From assembly GCA_964017045.1 (NCBI GenBank), contig OZ024794.1, positions 23,913,359 through 23,977,358 on the forward strand: a stretch of 64,000 bases of DNA, written 5' to 3'. How positions within the stretch are numbered: position 1 is the stretch's first letter; the number at the start of each line of letters is the position of its first letter. A model generated the notes under the pieces. The model did no database searches. It worked only from the letters and a program-made list of their open reading frames with translations, and was not told the origin of the DNA. Made by a program: the position numbers and the translations under genes. Positions 33,706 through 47,224 of this stretch are shown here, piece after piece. Source of the stretch: Omphiscola glabra (taxonomy: Eukaryota; Mollusca; Gastropoda; Lymnaeidae).

Positions 33706-34154
33706 AGCGATGTTCTTTTAAACATCAGCTTATTGTTCGTTTACGATCCACTGTTCGTTGCTGAGGCAAATACTTCTCCTCTAAATGTTGGGAAGACATT
33801 AGACCTTGGACACGTGTCATGGCTGAATGACGTTTCATTGTCGAGGTCGTCACGTGATTGACCCCAGGCCTTACAGGGATAGTACGACCATAACCCGAGG
33901 CAGTGATGACGTTGAGGAGTAATCGTGAAAATTACTGTACATATTAGTAGCGATGGTATTAAAAATAATTAGTCGTATACTATTTTCTTTACACTTATGA
34001 CAGTTGTGCTTGACTGTTTCTTCCACACACTACCCTAGCCTGGGCCCAAGAGTCACCACTTCAACTTAACTCTCGTATTAATATAATAATATATCATTGT
34101 TTTGCCATATTTTCCGTCAAGCAGGAAATGATTAAAACGAAGTAATGACAAATC

Positions 34155-34480
34155 TTAAAAAAAAGGAACGCAACATAACAAGAACGTGTCGACAGGCAGC
34201 TTTCGTCAGCGAACAAACAACAAAAAAATCAAACATAATTAAATTTAAAAATAGCGCTTAGCTGAGAAGTATTGTCCAAGAGGGCAGCAAAAAACCTCAA
34301 TTCTTTTTTTTCCCGCTCGGATACTACTTCTCTGCTAAGCGCTATTTTAAAATTGTTATTCTGTTGTTTTTTTGCTGTTGTTTTGTTGCGTTCCTTTTTT
34401 TTTTGCAGGTTTAACATTTACTTTGTTTACTCATACTCTATTTTGCTGACTTGATCGCAGTCCCTCCCCTTGTTACTATT
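34155..34480. mobile_element. Fold-back element
   Basis: An inverted repeat has aaaatagcgcttagctgaga/agta on the left (near 34248-34272) and tactacttctctgctaagcg/ctatttt on the right (near 34324-34350). The outer arms aaaaaaaggaacgcaacata and gttgcgttccttttttt also pair. One arm matches 24075-24250. It is non-coding. Confidence 0.7.
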
Positions 34481-35084
34481 TCCTTCAAGCAAAACGGGGT
34501 GAGCAAATATGAGATTAATATTTCATATTTATTTGGTAACCAACGTGAATCCGCATGTCCCTTGTGAATATCAGTAGCCTTTGAACATGATACAACAGCT
34601 AAGAGCGAAACATTCAGCAGTAGCTTTAGCGAAATTGACAAAGTGTCGCCAGGTAAGAACCGAGGGATTATCACATAGCACATAGACCGTTGTAATATTT
34701 AAGTCATGGCTCAATTTTACCAGTTGATCTGACTCCTACACGTTGTCCTACATATCACTTCACATCATATGAAATCACATGACATCACATGACATCACCT
34801 GACATCACAAGACATGTCATGAACAGGTAATAAAATACTTGTATTTGTTATGGTGATGTCATGGGTGTGGGTCTAACCACGCAAACCTTTAAAGGTTAAC
34901 AACAAACCCTTTTGAAAATAGAAAGATTTGAGTTTATCAAGACACAATGAAAAACCACAAAACAATTTTTTTTCCCTCGAATAAATACTTTTATATGCAT
35001 TTTTATTTTGTTTAAATTTTAATATTCTAATGCCGCACTCGCCTTTGCACCGCAGATTTAATGAACCAACTATTACAGAAAAAA
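34481..35084. other. No gene; short catcacatga repeat
   Basis: About 5 imperfect 10-bp units (catcacatga) at 34758-34815. The rest is AT-rich with no signal. Confidence 0.5.
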
Positions 35085-35410
35085 AAACCAAAAGAAAATG
35101 TTACGCACCAAAAGCATATGCGATATTTTTAAGAATCTCATTTAGCGCAGTTATCGGGAATTTTTCTTCGTGAAATCCTATTTTCTCCATCTTTCCATTG
35201 AAAAAAAAAAGATATTTGGCGTTAGGGGTGGGGTAGACTTTTTTAAAGACTGTGTTGTCAGCGGCTGCGAGTCTATTTTCCTAGTTTCAGCTCGATAGGT
35301 TGATGGGAAGTGTGTAAATTAGCCGTACAAAAATTTTGCCACACACCCAAATAGAAAGAAAGAACACACGAAGAAAAGCAAAGTTAATATAATGGATTTA
35401 AATATGTATT
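35085..35410 (-). mobile_element. Dispersed repeat family A, copy 6 (near full length, minus strand)
   Basis: The reverse complement reads taaatccattatattaactt…cttcgtgtgttctttctttc…tgtgtggcaaaatttttgta…cggctaatttacacacttcc…catcaacctatcgagctgaaac…cccgataactgcgctaaatg…cttttggtgcgtaacatttt. It is probably the best preserved start of the family. Confidence 0.8.
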
Positions 35411-36300
35411 ATTAAACAAAAAAATAATACAATTATGTCAAAATGTATAGATATGAAATTCAGACATATTGGTGAATTATTTTAAAACATAGATGTGAAA
35501 TGTATAAATACTTAAGAATTATGTTAAAATAGACACATATGAAATTAGTCAATAATTGAGAAATATGTTAAATATATATAGATCTGATATTTAGAAATCA
35601 TTGAGAATCATGTTAAAATGTATAAAATTGAAAATAAATTGTCTAACATTTTAATTAAAATCGATAAAATATAGATATTGCAAATACAAGTGTATGTAAA
35701 GTCTAGATATTAAATTCAAACATTTCAAATATTATGAAATTTAATGATTAAAACGTATCTTAAAAATGCACGATCAACCTAAATATTAAGAGGCATAAAT
35801 ATACAATACATCTTTATAAAAATTTCAAACTTGAACTAAATGAAACTATTTGACTATCAATCAAATAGATTAAAAACACTACATCACTTTACGGACTTTG
35901 ACTCCTACCGAGTTACGGAAATAATTTTCCGAGGTAGATTTCATTCCGTCATAAATCGTCTGATTTTAAGGTTATTTTCAAGAAACTTGGAGACAACGAA
36001 AACGAAATATGCCATAGAAATAATTTATATATATACATAAGTTCTACTTTGTTGGTGTCGTATTCCCAATAAACAAGACCATGGGTTTTCAGGATAGGAT
36101 TTGGGGGGCGGGCGGTAACTGAACTAGATCGACCAGTGATGAGTACATTCCCCTCTTAATAATTCGTAACTTAAAACTAACATTCATAAATCATTCGTTA
36201 TTTCATAGTGTTCATTTCAACATGTGCATGATTAAAAGAAAGGTTTGCTTGAAATTATATATCTTGTTGACCTAAATAAACAGGTCTCTAGAGAACGCAA
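35411..36300. repeat. Degenerate AT-rich repeats
   Basis: From 35445 to about 35720 there are loosely repeating blocks of gttaaaat…atagatatgaaatt…, 35-60 bp apart and highly diverged. The rest has no feature. Confidence 0.5.
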
Positions 36301-37784
36301 AGTCATTTCATGATTAACCTTGTTTGACCAGTAGTACCAAGAGCGCGAGCCCAAGCAATGTTATACAGATGACGTTTTCTAATATTTTGTCCATAATTGT
36401 GTAAAAAATATATATTTATATCTAGAGTATGTATGAACTCAAGTATAAAAATGTAAGAAAACCGAGAAAATCGTTTTAAAAAAACCTGTTGTATGTAGAA
36501 GCATCGTGGGTAATGGGCTCTAATAGTCGTGACGCCGGAGCAGATACTAGCCTCGTAATCACATGTTAGCATCGACACTGTGGTCATTAGACACGGTGCA
36601 CCCCAAAAACGTCCATTAGCCTACAAAAAAAGCTGCTCAATAAATTAAATACTTTGATTAGTTTGGCACGGCTGATAATTGAAAAACAACATCACACACA
36701 AAAAAAAAAAAAAAAAAAAAAAAAATCATGGTAGTGATTGTCAGGCTTTATAAAGATAAGTATTTTTTGTCTTTGTTCATTTTATGTTTTATACTGATGA
36801 ATGTTAATTTACATTTCGAAACAAAATCTTTGATTGTAATCGAAATTCTCGTAAAATAAATAGCGTTATACTGAACTTTTAAAAATTCCATTAGGTTCAG
36901 CTAAATAGTTCAACTTTGACCTTTTTTTTTTTACCTGGTAGACATAATTTTTTGCGCTGCTTCTCCATAACACGTGAAAGAGTTAAGGTAAGTAAATTAT
37001 CGCCAGAAAAAAGCGATCATCTCGCACATCTTTATGGCGTTATGCTTCCTTAAAATCACCAGTACGAAAACTGATGGATTCGATAATCACGTGACAGGGC
37101 TTTCGTATATTGTAAACAACAGGAGACGTGAGTTTTAGGCTTGCCAACCCTGTCACTGATGACATGGCCAGCTTGGGATGATGGCGTGACGCCCAGTTTG
37201 AACACGTTGGCGGAACCAACCAGCAACAGTTGCGACGTGATGCCTGAATATGTTTACACAAGCAGCTCTTTCATTCCCAAATGTAAATAAAAATATGGAA
37301 CATAAAATAGATATATTCTCATCCACTGACGTCATCCGTGCGTCGTTAAACATTTTAAAGAAATATATGTATACTTTGACACGCACTTTGTAGAGTGTGG
37401 TTGCAGCAATGAAATAAATTATGTTTATTTTATATATATGTGTGTGTATATTTTGTGCAGTTTGTTTCTTGCCAAAGAATTCGCTATTTATTACACGAAA
37501 AATTCATAGAAATTCCAGAACCTATAGCACTGTGGAACGTCGTGACCCGGACTGCATTATTTCTGTCTATGCTTGCGTACCTGTCCCGAGTGAATTTAGG
37601 CATACTTTTGTTTGAATGTATTGCCAAAATAATAAAAAAAACACCTGAGTTATTGGTGACATCGTATGTCAGACTTGCTTCTGGCAGGGGGCAGAGTGAC
37701 ATGATATACTTGATCTTGATAGCATAATATTATTTATACATGTATTCGATGGATATGCTAATAGCTGATGGTGTTTATATGCAC
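36301..37784. other. No recognised gene
   Basis: Poly-A near 36700-36725 and (TA)/(TG) microsatellite near 37430-37448. Small frames at 37040-37727 have no recognisable domain. Confidence 0.45.
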
Positions 37785-38120
37785 GACCGACATCTAGAAT
37801 TACTTCAGTAAACTTCCATCGTATCTACATCCAACATTACTTCAGTAATATTCCATTGTTTCCAAATCAAATTTCCAGGATTACTTCAGTAATCTTCCAT
37901 CGTATCCACATCCAACGTCCATCATTACTTCAGTAATCTTCCATCGTATCCACTTCCAACGTCCTTCATTACTTCAGTAATCTTCAATCATACCCACATC
38001 AAACATCCATGATTACTTCAGTCATCTTCCACCGTATCCACATCCGAAATCCAGGATTACTTCAGTAGTCTTCCATAGTATCCACTTATTGATCCAGGAT
38101 TAGTTCAGTAATCTTCGGTA
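37785..38120. repeat. Degenerate tandem repeat, about 40-46 bp, 8 copies
   Basis: Units built on attacttcagtaatcttcca plus tcgtatccacatccaacatc. Copies vary by insertions such as caacgtccat. Confidence 0.9.
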
Positions 38121-38569
38121 CAACTAGCGTTAAAATCTTGCATAAAGATATACAGAGTTGTTTGATACGTGTTTGTATGTCCACCAGTGCATTATTTCTT
38201 TTAATAATGTTATTCACTGGGTTAATGTGTGACGCAAATTACCACTAGTTTAAAAGGAAATTGTGTAGATTTCATTAGTACGAAAGAAGTAGATAATAAG
38301 TAGTTTCAAAGATGTCGATTTACAGAAGTATTAAAGGCAAACCAAGATGCACATACTTTCAAGCACGCACATCAATTCACAAATTATTATACACACACAC
38401 ACACACACACACAGAGACAGAGAGAGATTGGGGCAAAAATGCATAAAAATTTAAAATTCATATACAAAATATGTTATAAAAAGAACAATAATAGCAAAAA
38501 CAAACATTGATTTGCTTGGTTACAAATAGAAGGAAAAAATATTCACTTCTGGCCCGAGAAACATGGTTA
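38121..38569. other. No gene; (AC)n/(AG)n microsatellite
   Basis: A compound (AC)n-(AG)n tract at about 38391-38426. Otherwise AT-rich. Confidence 0.6.
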
Positions 38570-38858
38570 CCGGAAATTTGTTCGAAAGAAATTTCGTCGA
38601 CAGAAAATTGATCGACGGAAACTTGATCGAGCGGAAATTTGGTCGAATCTTTTTTTCAGTTCAAACGTTAAAATTTTCGTCAAATTTCTTTTTGAACGCA
38701 CTATACTATATAGTAAAACAAAATACTGCGTTCAAAAATAAATTTGACGCAAAATTTTAGCGTCTAAACGAAAAAAAAGATTCGACCAAATTTCCGTTCG
38801 ATCAAATTTCCGTAGATCAATTTTCCGTCGACGAAGTTTCTTTCGATCAAATTTCCGG
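38570..38858. mobile_element. Near-palindromic fold-back MITE, 289 bp
   Basis: The left arm begins ccggaaatttg.tcgaaagaaa and the right arm ends tttctttcgatcaaatttcc/gg. The arms pair through tcgtcgac, attgatc, ggaaatttggtcgaatcttt / aaagattcgaccaaatttcc, cgttaaaatttt.cgtcaaat and ttgaacgca / tgcgttcaa. The centre is near 38714 (actatatagt). The arms are themselves built from repeated tgatcgacggaaa-like words. It is non-coding. Confidence 0.9.
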
Positions 38859-41800
38859 ATACGAAGAAACATGATGTTGGCTATTAACTATGTTTCAAAA
38901 AAATAAACAGATTGTACACGCACTAGAGAATGTAACAGGTCCTTCATTCAAGCACAATGGATGTTCAATGTTTTTAGTTCTGCTTTGCACGAATAATTTA
39001 AATATGCGCACCGTTACGACCTCTGTTTCTGAAGTGGTGAGAAATGAGTTTGAATATTAAGCCAGTTATATGCAATTGTAAAGCAAGTGTATTCTTAAAA
39101 TACGCATTAACTATATTGTACAAATTTAATCTGTGAAATTTATGACGGCGTTATAAAATAGTCATCTCGATGCCAAAAGAGAAAAAAATGTCTCAAAATC
39201 CCTATTGCCATGGTTACCGAGTTATGAATACCGCGTCATCTCAAGGGAGACAACCCTGGGTCTTCCCTGTTACACTTCTGAGATAGAGAAGAAATGATTT
39301 TATTTTAGGCGGGTTAGCGGGCCTCGTATGCTTCAATCACGGCCAGTAATTTGCCCTAAAAGCTCGCAACACGAGAATGGCAGAAAACCCTTGACTCCGT
39401 TATTTGGTGCGTAATTTCCAGACAGTCGCGCACCGTTGTTAGATATCTTTACAGCCTGTGTTCGCACCAAGTTTGCAAGGATCGGCCATACTTCGCAGAT
39501 ACAAATCAGAGAAGAACAAGCCACTGTGTGGAATTTTGTTTAATCTTAAATCTTCTCGCCCCTTCTAATAACATACTTGGCTTTCAAAGTCTAATTGAGT
39601 AGATCGTTTTTTTTGGACATCGTCTGCCCCACCTTTGTTTAAAAGTATACATGTCTCTAGCGGTGGAAATATATTTTTGTATCCCTATTTCAAATTTTAA
39701 ACTATGCTCCGTTAAATCTCTAAGAGTTTAAGATGAATTCAGAAATTTCCTTATCTTAATTTATATGTTAATTACTTTTATAAAATATTAAATTCATACG
39801 ACATATTATTCTATTGAAGCAATTTATTTTGTCAATATAGGAAGGAAGCAAACTTATATAGATGTGTACTTCCAGAGATTCATAAGTTAATGTTTTCATT
39901 ATCAATTTCATAATGTAAAAAAAAAAAAGATACAGTTTAAATAATAAGGCTCAAGAAAAATAATACATGTCTTCGATTTTTTTCCACTCCATTAAAGCTA
40001 CCCATAATGTTTTAGAGCCCAATTTCGTAACTTATGTTGTCATGTATTTTGTTATTGGATAAAACGTACGCTACATAGGGAACCGTTATAAAAAAGATTC
40101 TATAAAAAAAATACAAAAAAAAAACTTTTTAAAAATATCTCCTTACATTGTTTTCACTGTACGCCTTCGGAGCTATATTCGTCTTAAGCGGAAATGATGT
40201 CACAACTTCGTTAAAGCGTCACTAAGGCCGCACGATTCCATCTTCACCGTCAGAATTTTCTGGAAAACTCAATTTTCATTAGCACCGTAGATGATTGAAT
40301 TCATTTCCCATCACTTTTACCTCCAGATCAACCTCAACAATCCGACTACAACACAGATGCTTCATTTTCTTTTGATTCTTACCTTCTGGGCTAAAATATA
40401 ACAATACATATTTTGATGTTTTTGAGACGTTTCCTCTCGGTACTTGTGGGGCTCGACGTTCATCGGTTTCTTAGATGCTCCGCGGTAAACGTGGACAGAC
40501 ATGATGATAGATGCGTGTAAACATTTTGATTTTGTTGGCGTGATTACAAAATAAACCCACGATGCTTCTCATATCTTCCTTTCGCCATCCACCATTGTCA
40601 TGAGTTTCAAACATTTAAAAATAAAAATCATTATGCTGAAAATCTCCCCACAAAAGAAAGTAAAAAAAAACAACAACAAAAAACCCAAGAAAATTTTGAC
40701 GTTCTATTTCTGTTTAATTCTAAAGTAGATGAGCCAGTCTCGGCATTGTGACCTATTTGTGTGTTTACTCAGGACAGTGATAGTAATTTTTTTCAAAACT
40801 CTTGTCACCTCCAACCCCCACCCACAAATAGTAAAACTATTTCGCCACTCCCCGCCCGCCTCGACATCACATGCCCTCCACCCTCCTCATTCTTACACCG
40901 TTTCCACACCATCTCCCAACTTTAACATCTCCCATAGCCAACCGCCTCCAATGACCCAATCTTTTTCTCCACCACCCCCTCAGCCCATTCACGTAAACTA
41001 ATATCCTCCCACCACACCTACTCAATACGACTTACTCTCGAGGCCTCCCCCACCCCACCTTTTTACGTCTCAACACCACTCCAACTCCAACTTCCTACTC
41101 TCTCACTCGACCCATCACATCCTACTACACTATCCCAACCAATCCACTATGAGCTCCTCGCTCATCACCATCGTCTCCTCCACTTACTGCCCTAATGATG
41201 CCCTTACCAAAGAGCCATTTATTTCACGTGTGGGATGTATTTTCCATTTAGGGAAAGCATCGTTTAAAAACAAGAATTTTAGAAAAGAGAGAATAAAATA
41301 CTCAAAAACAAAAAAAACAACCTAAAAATTGAAAGTAAAAAAATATTTAGATAACCAAAAACTTTTGTTCCCTCATTTTATAAAATAAAAAAAAATACAC
41401 TTATCAGTTGTGAGTAATATATTTTATAAAAATATTGCATTTAAATTAAATTTCCCGTTATTAAAATTTCGGTACCAAAAACACATACAAACACTAAAGA
41501 AACGACCCAAATTTTTTTTTAAATTTTCCTTTTGACATTAGAATGTTTAATTGAGTGATGATTAAAATTTGTTTCTGAATTTAAGTATTAATCTATATCA
41601 GACTTGGCTCAATTTATCATTTTCGCTTTGTCGGATATAAAGTTCACTTAACAGTAGTAAATAAACTGTTATAATATATTTAGGTAATGTTATGAATGAC
41701 AAGACATTTCGATTTTTAGACATCTCATTGCCTGTCTATTTTTAACACCGTCAAACTAAAAATTATTTTGTTGTTTTTTTCTTTTGGGCTCGCAAATTCT

Positions 41801-42717
41801 CATTTTTCTTGTTGAAATGGTAGCCTCTAAGCAATATTGTTTTTTTTAATTTTGTGACTCGATATGACAGCTGGCAACAGAAGAGCTAAAAACATCATTT
41901 CCATAACATAATTTTTGTTACTCTCTAAAACAAAAATGTCTTATTTTTCTCAAATTGAATTTTCTATTTAAAAAAAAAAATGAAAAGAAATCTTAAAACA
42001 TAAACAACGCTTCCCATACTCGTCCAGTGCTAAACGAACTTGACAAATTTGTTACAGCACAAAAAGCTTTTAAAATACATTTGAGTAATTTTCTTTCACA
42101 CGACCGGAGTCTATAATTGGTGAAGGTTTCACAATGAAACACCTGCGACACGTTCTATTCCACGTTATGTAAATTAGAGACTGTTTCCTTCGAGTTATCT
42201 CACGCCATACTCTTACGAGACAAAAGGGGGAGCAAACATTGGCATCACCACAGGGGGAATTACTCGTGGTCTATCTTTTAACTCAACAAGTTAAATCTTG
42301 TTATTGTGTTGAAACAATGGCTCACGTCAGGCTCTTGATGAGCCACATTGTGTCAGTACTTCAATGAAAAAATGAAGAAAACTTTGGTTGAATTTAAGGG
42401 CCTCTCTTTTTATTCATCAAGTTAAAACTTGTAAAAACGTTGCCAGGATCGTGACGAGCCATATTGTTATGGCATATGTGTAAGCTTATATTCAGCCACC
42501 ACCACTTGTCTCCCCCTAGTATTGCCTTAAAATTGACGTCACCGAGTAAATGTGATGTGTCAGCCCTAACCCACCTTGCATTTGATTTGGAAAAGGTTGT
42601 TTAATTTCGAGTGCGTTCTATCTGTTGTAAAGAATGCTATAGGTGACGCAATGTCTAGGGTTTATTTACTAGACCGCTTGACTAATCAGTATATATAAGC
42701 TGGCAGATTTCTTAGCA

Positions 42718-42761
<44 letters not shown>

Positions 42762-43522
42762 AGAGAGAAGAGAGACAAAAGAGAGAGTGAGAGATTTTGA
42801 CCATTCAGTTCGGCGGCAACACTTCCAATGCGTACATCTTAAGACGAATTTGGTATAAATCCAAGCAATACAAATTGTGACTCATATTATCTAGGAAAAA
42901 CATGTGATCAAATCCTTTCTGCCGATGATGTTGACTTCCAATGCGTGCCAGGAGCCATAACTGAAGTTAAGTTTTAGACAAAGCACACACACACACACGC
43001 ACACACAAACACACCTACACAAACAGAAACAAAAGCAACATCTGCACACAAACAAAAAAAAAAGGGTGGGGGGAGAGGGAAATACGCATTTGCTACGAAT
43101 CTTGTGTCAACAAATCTACCATCTTCATCTCAATTGGATTTGATCATAAATTGTTTGTTTGGCCCGAGCAGGCGGTCGCCTTGTGGCAGCCACCGATCAA
43201 GGTCTCGTGTATCTAGTTGTTTAATGCCTACGTGGCACTTTCATGGCAGACCTGACTGATTTGTGGCGGCGAGCTTTATTACTGGATTTTTCCCCATTGA
43301 CTTTCTACACGCGATAACCTTGCGTACACAAAATATAGTATATTTAAAAAAAAACATGCAAAGAAAAAGATACTGGCAAAAGAAGAAGTCCATAAAGTAC
43401 AAATTGACAGAGACACGCCATGCATGGACTCAAAGTTATCGGGGGTCGTTATATCATCATTTCAGAGTTGAGTGGAAGTGCTTTTGGGTCTGATCCGATC
43501 ACACACGGCTTTCAATAGAAAT
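38859..43522. other. Long AT-rich stretch without recognised gene
   Basis: 4.6 kb with no convincing frame. It contains a C-rich low-complexity pyrimidine tract (40800-41180), a (TA)n tract followed by GA-rich sequence (42720-42795), and a (CA)n tract near 42984-43015. Regulatory or intronic content cannot be judged from sequence alone. Confidence 0.5.
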
Positions 43523-43609
43523 ATGGGTCGAAACTGTGGAGATGGATCACACTTTAGACTTTCATCATAAAATGGGTCAAAACTGTGGAGATGGATCACA
43601 CTTTAGACT
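43523..43609. repeat. 49-bp duplication
   Basis: Two units starting atgggtcgaaactgtggaga at 43523 and atgggtcaaaactgtggaga at 43572. Confidence 0.85.
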
Positions 43610-43694
43610 CTTTTTTGCAAATACACGATTTTAAATTCGAACAGAGAAATGATCGGATGGGTTTTTTATAGACACATGAAAAACAGCTTCCAGT

Positions 43695-43995
43695 TTTTAG
43701 TCATCTCGTGTATGTTATATTTGAGACGGATGAGACAAATTTTTATATGTTCCATTTGAGATGGATAAGTCAAATTTGTATAGGTTACATTTGAAATGGA
43801 TAAGTCAAATTTGTATAGGTTACATTTGAAATGGATAAGTCAAATTTGTATAGGTTACATTTGAAATGGATAAGTCCCATTTGCATATGTTACATTTTAG
43901 ATGGATAAGTCAAAAGTGTATAGGTTAGATGTTAGATGGATACGGTAAGTCACATTTGTGTACGCTACATTTTAGATGGATAAGTCAAAAGTGTA
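43695..43995. repeat. Tandem repeat, about 35 bp, 8 copies
   Basis: The unit is gttacatttgaaatggataa plus gtcaaatttgtatag. The right half is more degenerate (aaagtg, gatgttag). Confidence 0.9.
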
Positions 43996-44027
43996 TAGGT
44001 TAGATTTTTTTTTATAAAAGTGTGCAA

Positions 44028-44225
44028 TTACAAATGTTTGACAAGAGTGGGCCATTAAAATGTTTGACAAGAGTGGGCCATTACAAATGTTTGACAAGAG
44101 TGGGCCATTACAAATGTTTGACCAGAGTGGGCCATTACAAATGTTTGACAAGAGTGGGCCATTACAAATGTTTGACCAGAGTGGGCCATTACAAATGTTT
44201 GACGCTAGTGGGCCATTACACATGT
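44028..44225. repeat. Minisatellite, 27 bp, 7 copies
   Basis: The unit is acaaatgtttgacaagagtg plus ggccatt. The period is a multiple of three, so frames on both strands stay open. Confidence 0.95.
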
Positions 44226-44385
44226 TGAAGTCAATACACACAAATATGCCTCGCAGCGTAAAAGATATAGAATAAGACACATATTTAGCCAGAGTATACA
44301 ATGCAAGTGCGCTTTTGTAGCCACTCAAAATTCCTCTTGTAAAAACTGTGACGTCCCCAAGCTGGATGCATGCACTACTCACGAT

Positions 44386-44630
44386 GGTATTATAGGATAC
44401 ACAGTATGAGTTCAAATTATTTTCATGTTATTATAGGATACACAGTATGAGTTCAAATTATTTTCATGTTATTATAGGATACACAGTATGAGTTCAAATT
44501 ATTTTCATGTTATTATAGGATACACAGTATGAGTTCAAATTATTTTCATGTTATTATAGGATACACAGTATGAGTTCAAATTATTTTCATGTTATTATAT
44601 GGATACACAGTATGAGTTCAAATTATTGAC
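44386..44630. repeat. Minisatellite, 41 bp, 6 copies
   Basis: The unit is ttattataggatacacagta plus tgagttcaaattattttcatg. Copies are almost identical, so expansion is recent. Confidence 0.96.
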
Positions 44631-45019
44631 ATCACAATTTTAAAGATTTTTTTTTTTTTTAAATTGGGTTTTGAATAATAAGTCAAGGATAATAATAAGT
44701 TATAATAAACCCATGATAATAATACGTCCAAGATAATGATAAGTCCATGATTTTAATAAGTCCAGGACCAAAATGAAAAAGTAAATTGTGTGGATATAAA
44801 TGGAGTCTTATATTCTTCTTTTTATAACAATATCTGTTACGAAAAAAGGGTATAAGCAATAAAAAAAAAATTCAGTTATTTTAGGAAAGAAACATCAATT
44901 ATCACAAGGTTGCACGCCCCCCCCCCCCCCCCCCCAAACGAATAATTTGGATTGATTGAAAATATCTGTCACCATTTTATTGTTTATAAAACCTAGTACT
45001 ACAACATACCATATTTCAC

Positions 45020-45590
45020 ATAGCAGATTCAAGCATAGAAGATTCCAACATACCTGACTCCAACATAGTAAATTCCAACATAGTAAATTCCAACAAAGCA
45101 GATTCCAACATACCAGATTCCAATATAGTAAATTCCAACATACCAGATTCCAACATACCAGAATCCCACATACGAGATTCCAACATACCAGGTTAAAACA
45201 TACCAGATTCAAAGATATCAGATTCCAACATAGCAGACTGCAACATAGCAGATTCGAACATAGCAGACTGCAACATATTAGAAAACAACATAGCAGATTC
45301 CAACATAGCAGATTCCAACATAGCAGATTCCAACATAGCAGATTCCAACATAGCAGACTGCAACATATTAGAAAACAACATAGCAGATTCCAACATAGCA
45401 GATTCCAACATAGCAGATTCCAACATAGCAGATTCCAACATAGCAGATTCCAACATAGCAGATTCCAACATAGCAGATTCCAACATAGCAGATTCCATCA
45501 TACCTGATTCCAACATAGCAGATTCCAACATAGCAGATATCTCATTCCAGCATACCAGATTCCATCATACCTGATTCCAACAAATCTCTT
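45020..45590. repeat. Minisatellite, 15 bp, about 37 copies
   Basis: The unit is ccaacatagcagatt, more diverged at the 45020-45200 end (ataccagatt, atagtaaatt). In reverse complement (ggaatctgctatgtt) it is the same family as the array at 54755-55045. A poly-C run precedes it at 44918-44935. The MLESA-repeat frame on the minus strand is the array. Confidence 0.97.
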
Positions 45591-46369
45591 GGATGCCATC
45601 ACACTTTAAGTAATGATTAGTGTTTAAAAAGAACAAAAAAAAACAACTATAATTTGTATAAGACAGTCCAGCCGTCAATATTTCGTACAAATGCAGTCAA
45701 CGTCTTGATGATCAATATGCTAGTTCCGTGCTAAATACATTAAGGAATTCTGAATCTATAATATTGTTTCCATGCAAAAATATCAAATCATTCACATTTT
45801 TTGTGTGTTCCTTCCATTTTGCCGTCATTTCTGATAGTACAACTATTTTCATGTCCTTTCTGTTCTGTAGGTAAAAATACCAGACACCGAACAACTCATC
45901 CACCATCTATAAAACTCGTTTTTGGGGGGAAAGACGCTGAAAGCTGCTACATAATAACTCTTGTTCAGGCGTGCCCCCCCCCCCCCCCCCCCAAAAAAAA
46001 AAAAATCAACAACGCAAAAATCTTGGATTTCCCGGGAAAATGTGAATCAGACGTGGCGATGGAAATGTGATTACTGAAAAAAAAACACAAGTGGTTTTAT
46101 CTAGGATTGACAGACTTCTTGATTTATTACCGCGTCTTTGAGGTGTTAAAAAACTGTTAAGGAATTTTGTAATATTTGATTTCTTTTGCTCGTTTTGTTT
46201 TCTAACCTTACGTGAAAAGTGTTACCACCGAGAAAAAGGGGGAAAAATACAATCAAATATGTTTAAGAAAGTGTAAGAAAAAATGTTTCATGAATACAGC
46301 AAAACAAACCATAAAATACGTACTGCAGCCGTGATTTAGAACGACATGAAACTCTTTACATAGTTAAGT
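45591..46369. other. No recognised gene
   Basis: Contains poly-C/poly-A at 45975-46004. No coding signal is seen. Confidence 0.45.
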
Positions 46370-46790
46370 GTAAACTCTTAAAATAATTAATTGTAAAATC
46401 TTTAAATAGTCAATTGTAAACTCTTTAAATAGTCAATTGTAAACTCTTTAAATAGTCAATTGTAAAATCTTTAAATAGTCAATTGTAAACTCTTTAAATA
46501 GTCAATTTTAAACTCTTTAAATAGTCAATTGTAAACTCTTTAAATAGTCAATTGTAAACTCTTTAAATAGTCAATTGGAAACTCTTTAAATAGTCAATTG
46601 TAAACTCTTTAAATAGTCAATTGTAAACTCTTTAAATAGTCAAATGTAAACTCTTTTTTAAATAGTCAATTGTAAACTCTTTAAATAGTCAATTGTAAAC
46701 TCTTTAAATAGTCAATTGTAAACTCTTTAAATAGTCAATTGTAAACTCTTTAAATAGTCAATTGTAAACTCTTTAAATAGTCAATTGGAG
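46370..46790. repeat. Minisatellite, 23 bp, about 18 copies
   Basis: The unit is actctttaaatagtcaattg plus taa. Copies are very homogeneous, with one tttttt insertion near 46655. Confidence 0.97.
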
Positions 46791-47224
46791 GTATTTGAGT
46801 CGAATTATGCAGTTTAGATATTTTGTCGGAAATTTTAGCAGCGCCTGTTGCTGTCGTCTACTTTGGAATTAACGAAATAGAAAGAGTTCCAGACAGAGAT
46901 AATTACATACTACGTCACTTGGATTTCGTTACAAAATCCAACGATGCTGAATGACGTCGCACACTGGTGTCGGAGTCACACACTCAGAATGTGATACCAT
47001 TTTAGATTTAATTCTGATTTCAATACAGAAATTTTCGTTTTGGGGCGTCAGCCTGCGCCAAGTGTGAGTTCCAGCGTGTATCAGTACCTGGGATAAGTGC
47101 TTTCCGCCTGTGAGTGACGGCGCACCGAGTGCTGCCATGTTAATATCAGAAAATAAACAGGGGGGCCACGGCATGGGAGATATTTTACGGAATAGCCCGG
47201 CTTCCATATTTTCTGACATTGTTC

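Noticed and set aside
33029..33764. Two plus-strand frames over 225 codons and a 172-codon minus-strand frame
   Set aside because: All are translations of one 54-bp array. The period is divisible by three and three frames are open at once. No domain, start context or splice signal is present.
45193..45531. MLESA-repeat frame that could look like a structural protein
   Set aside because: It is the 15-bp array translated. The same family at 54.8 kb gives a different peptide from the same DNA logic.
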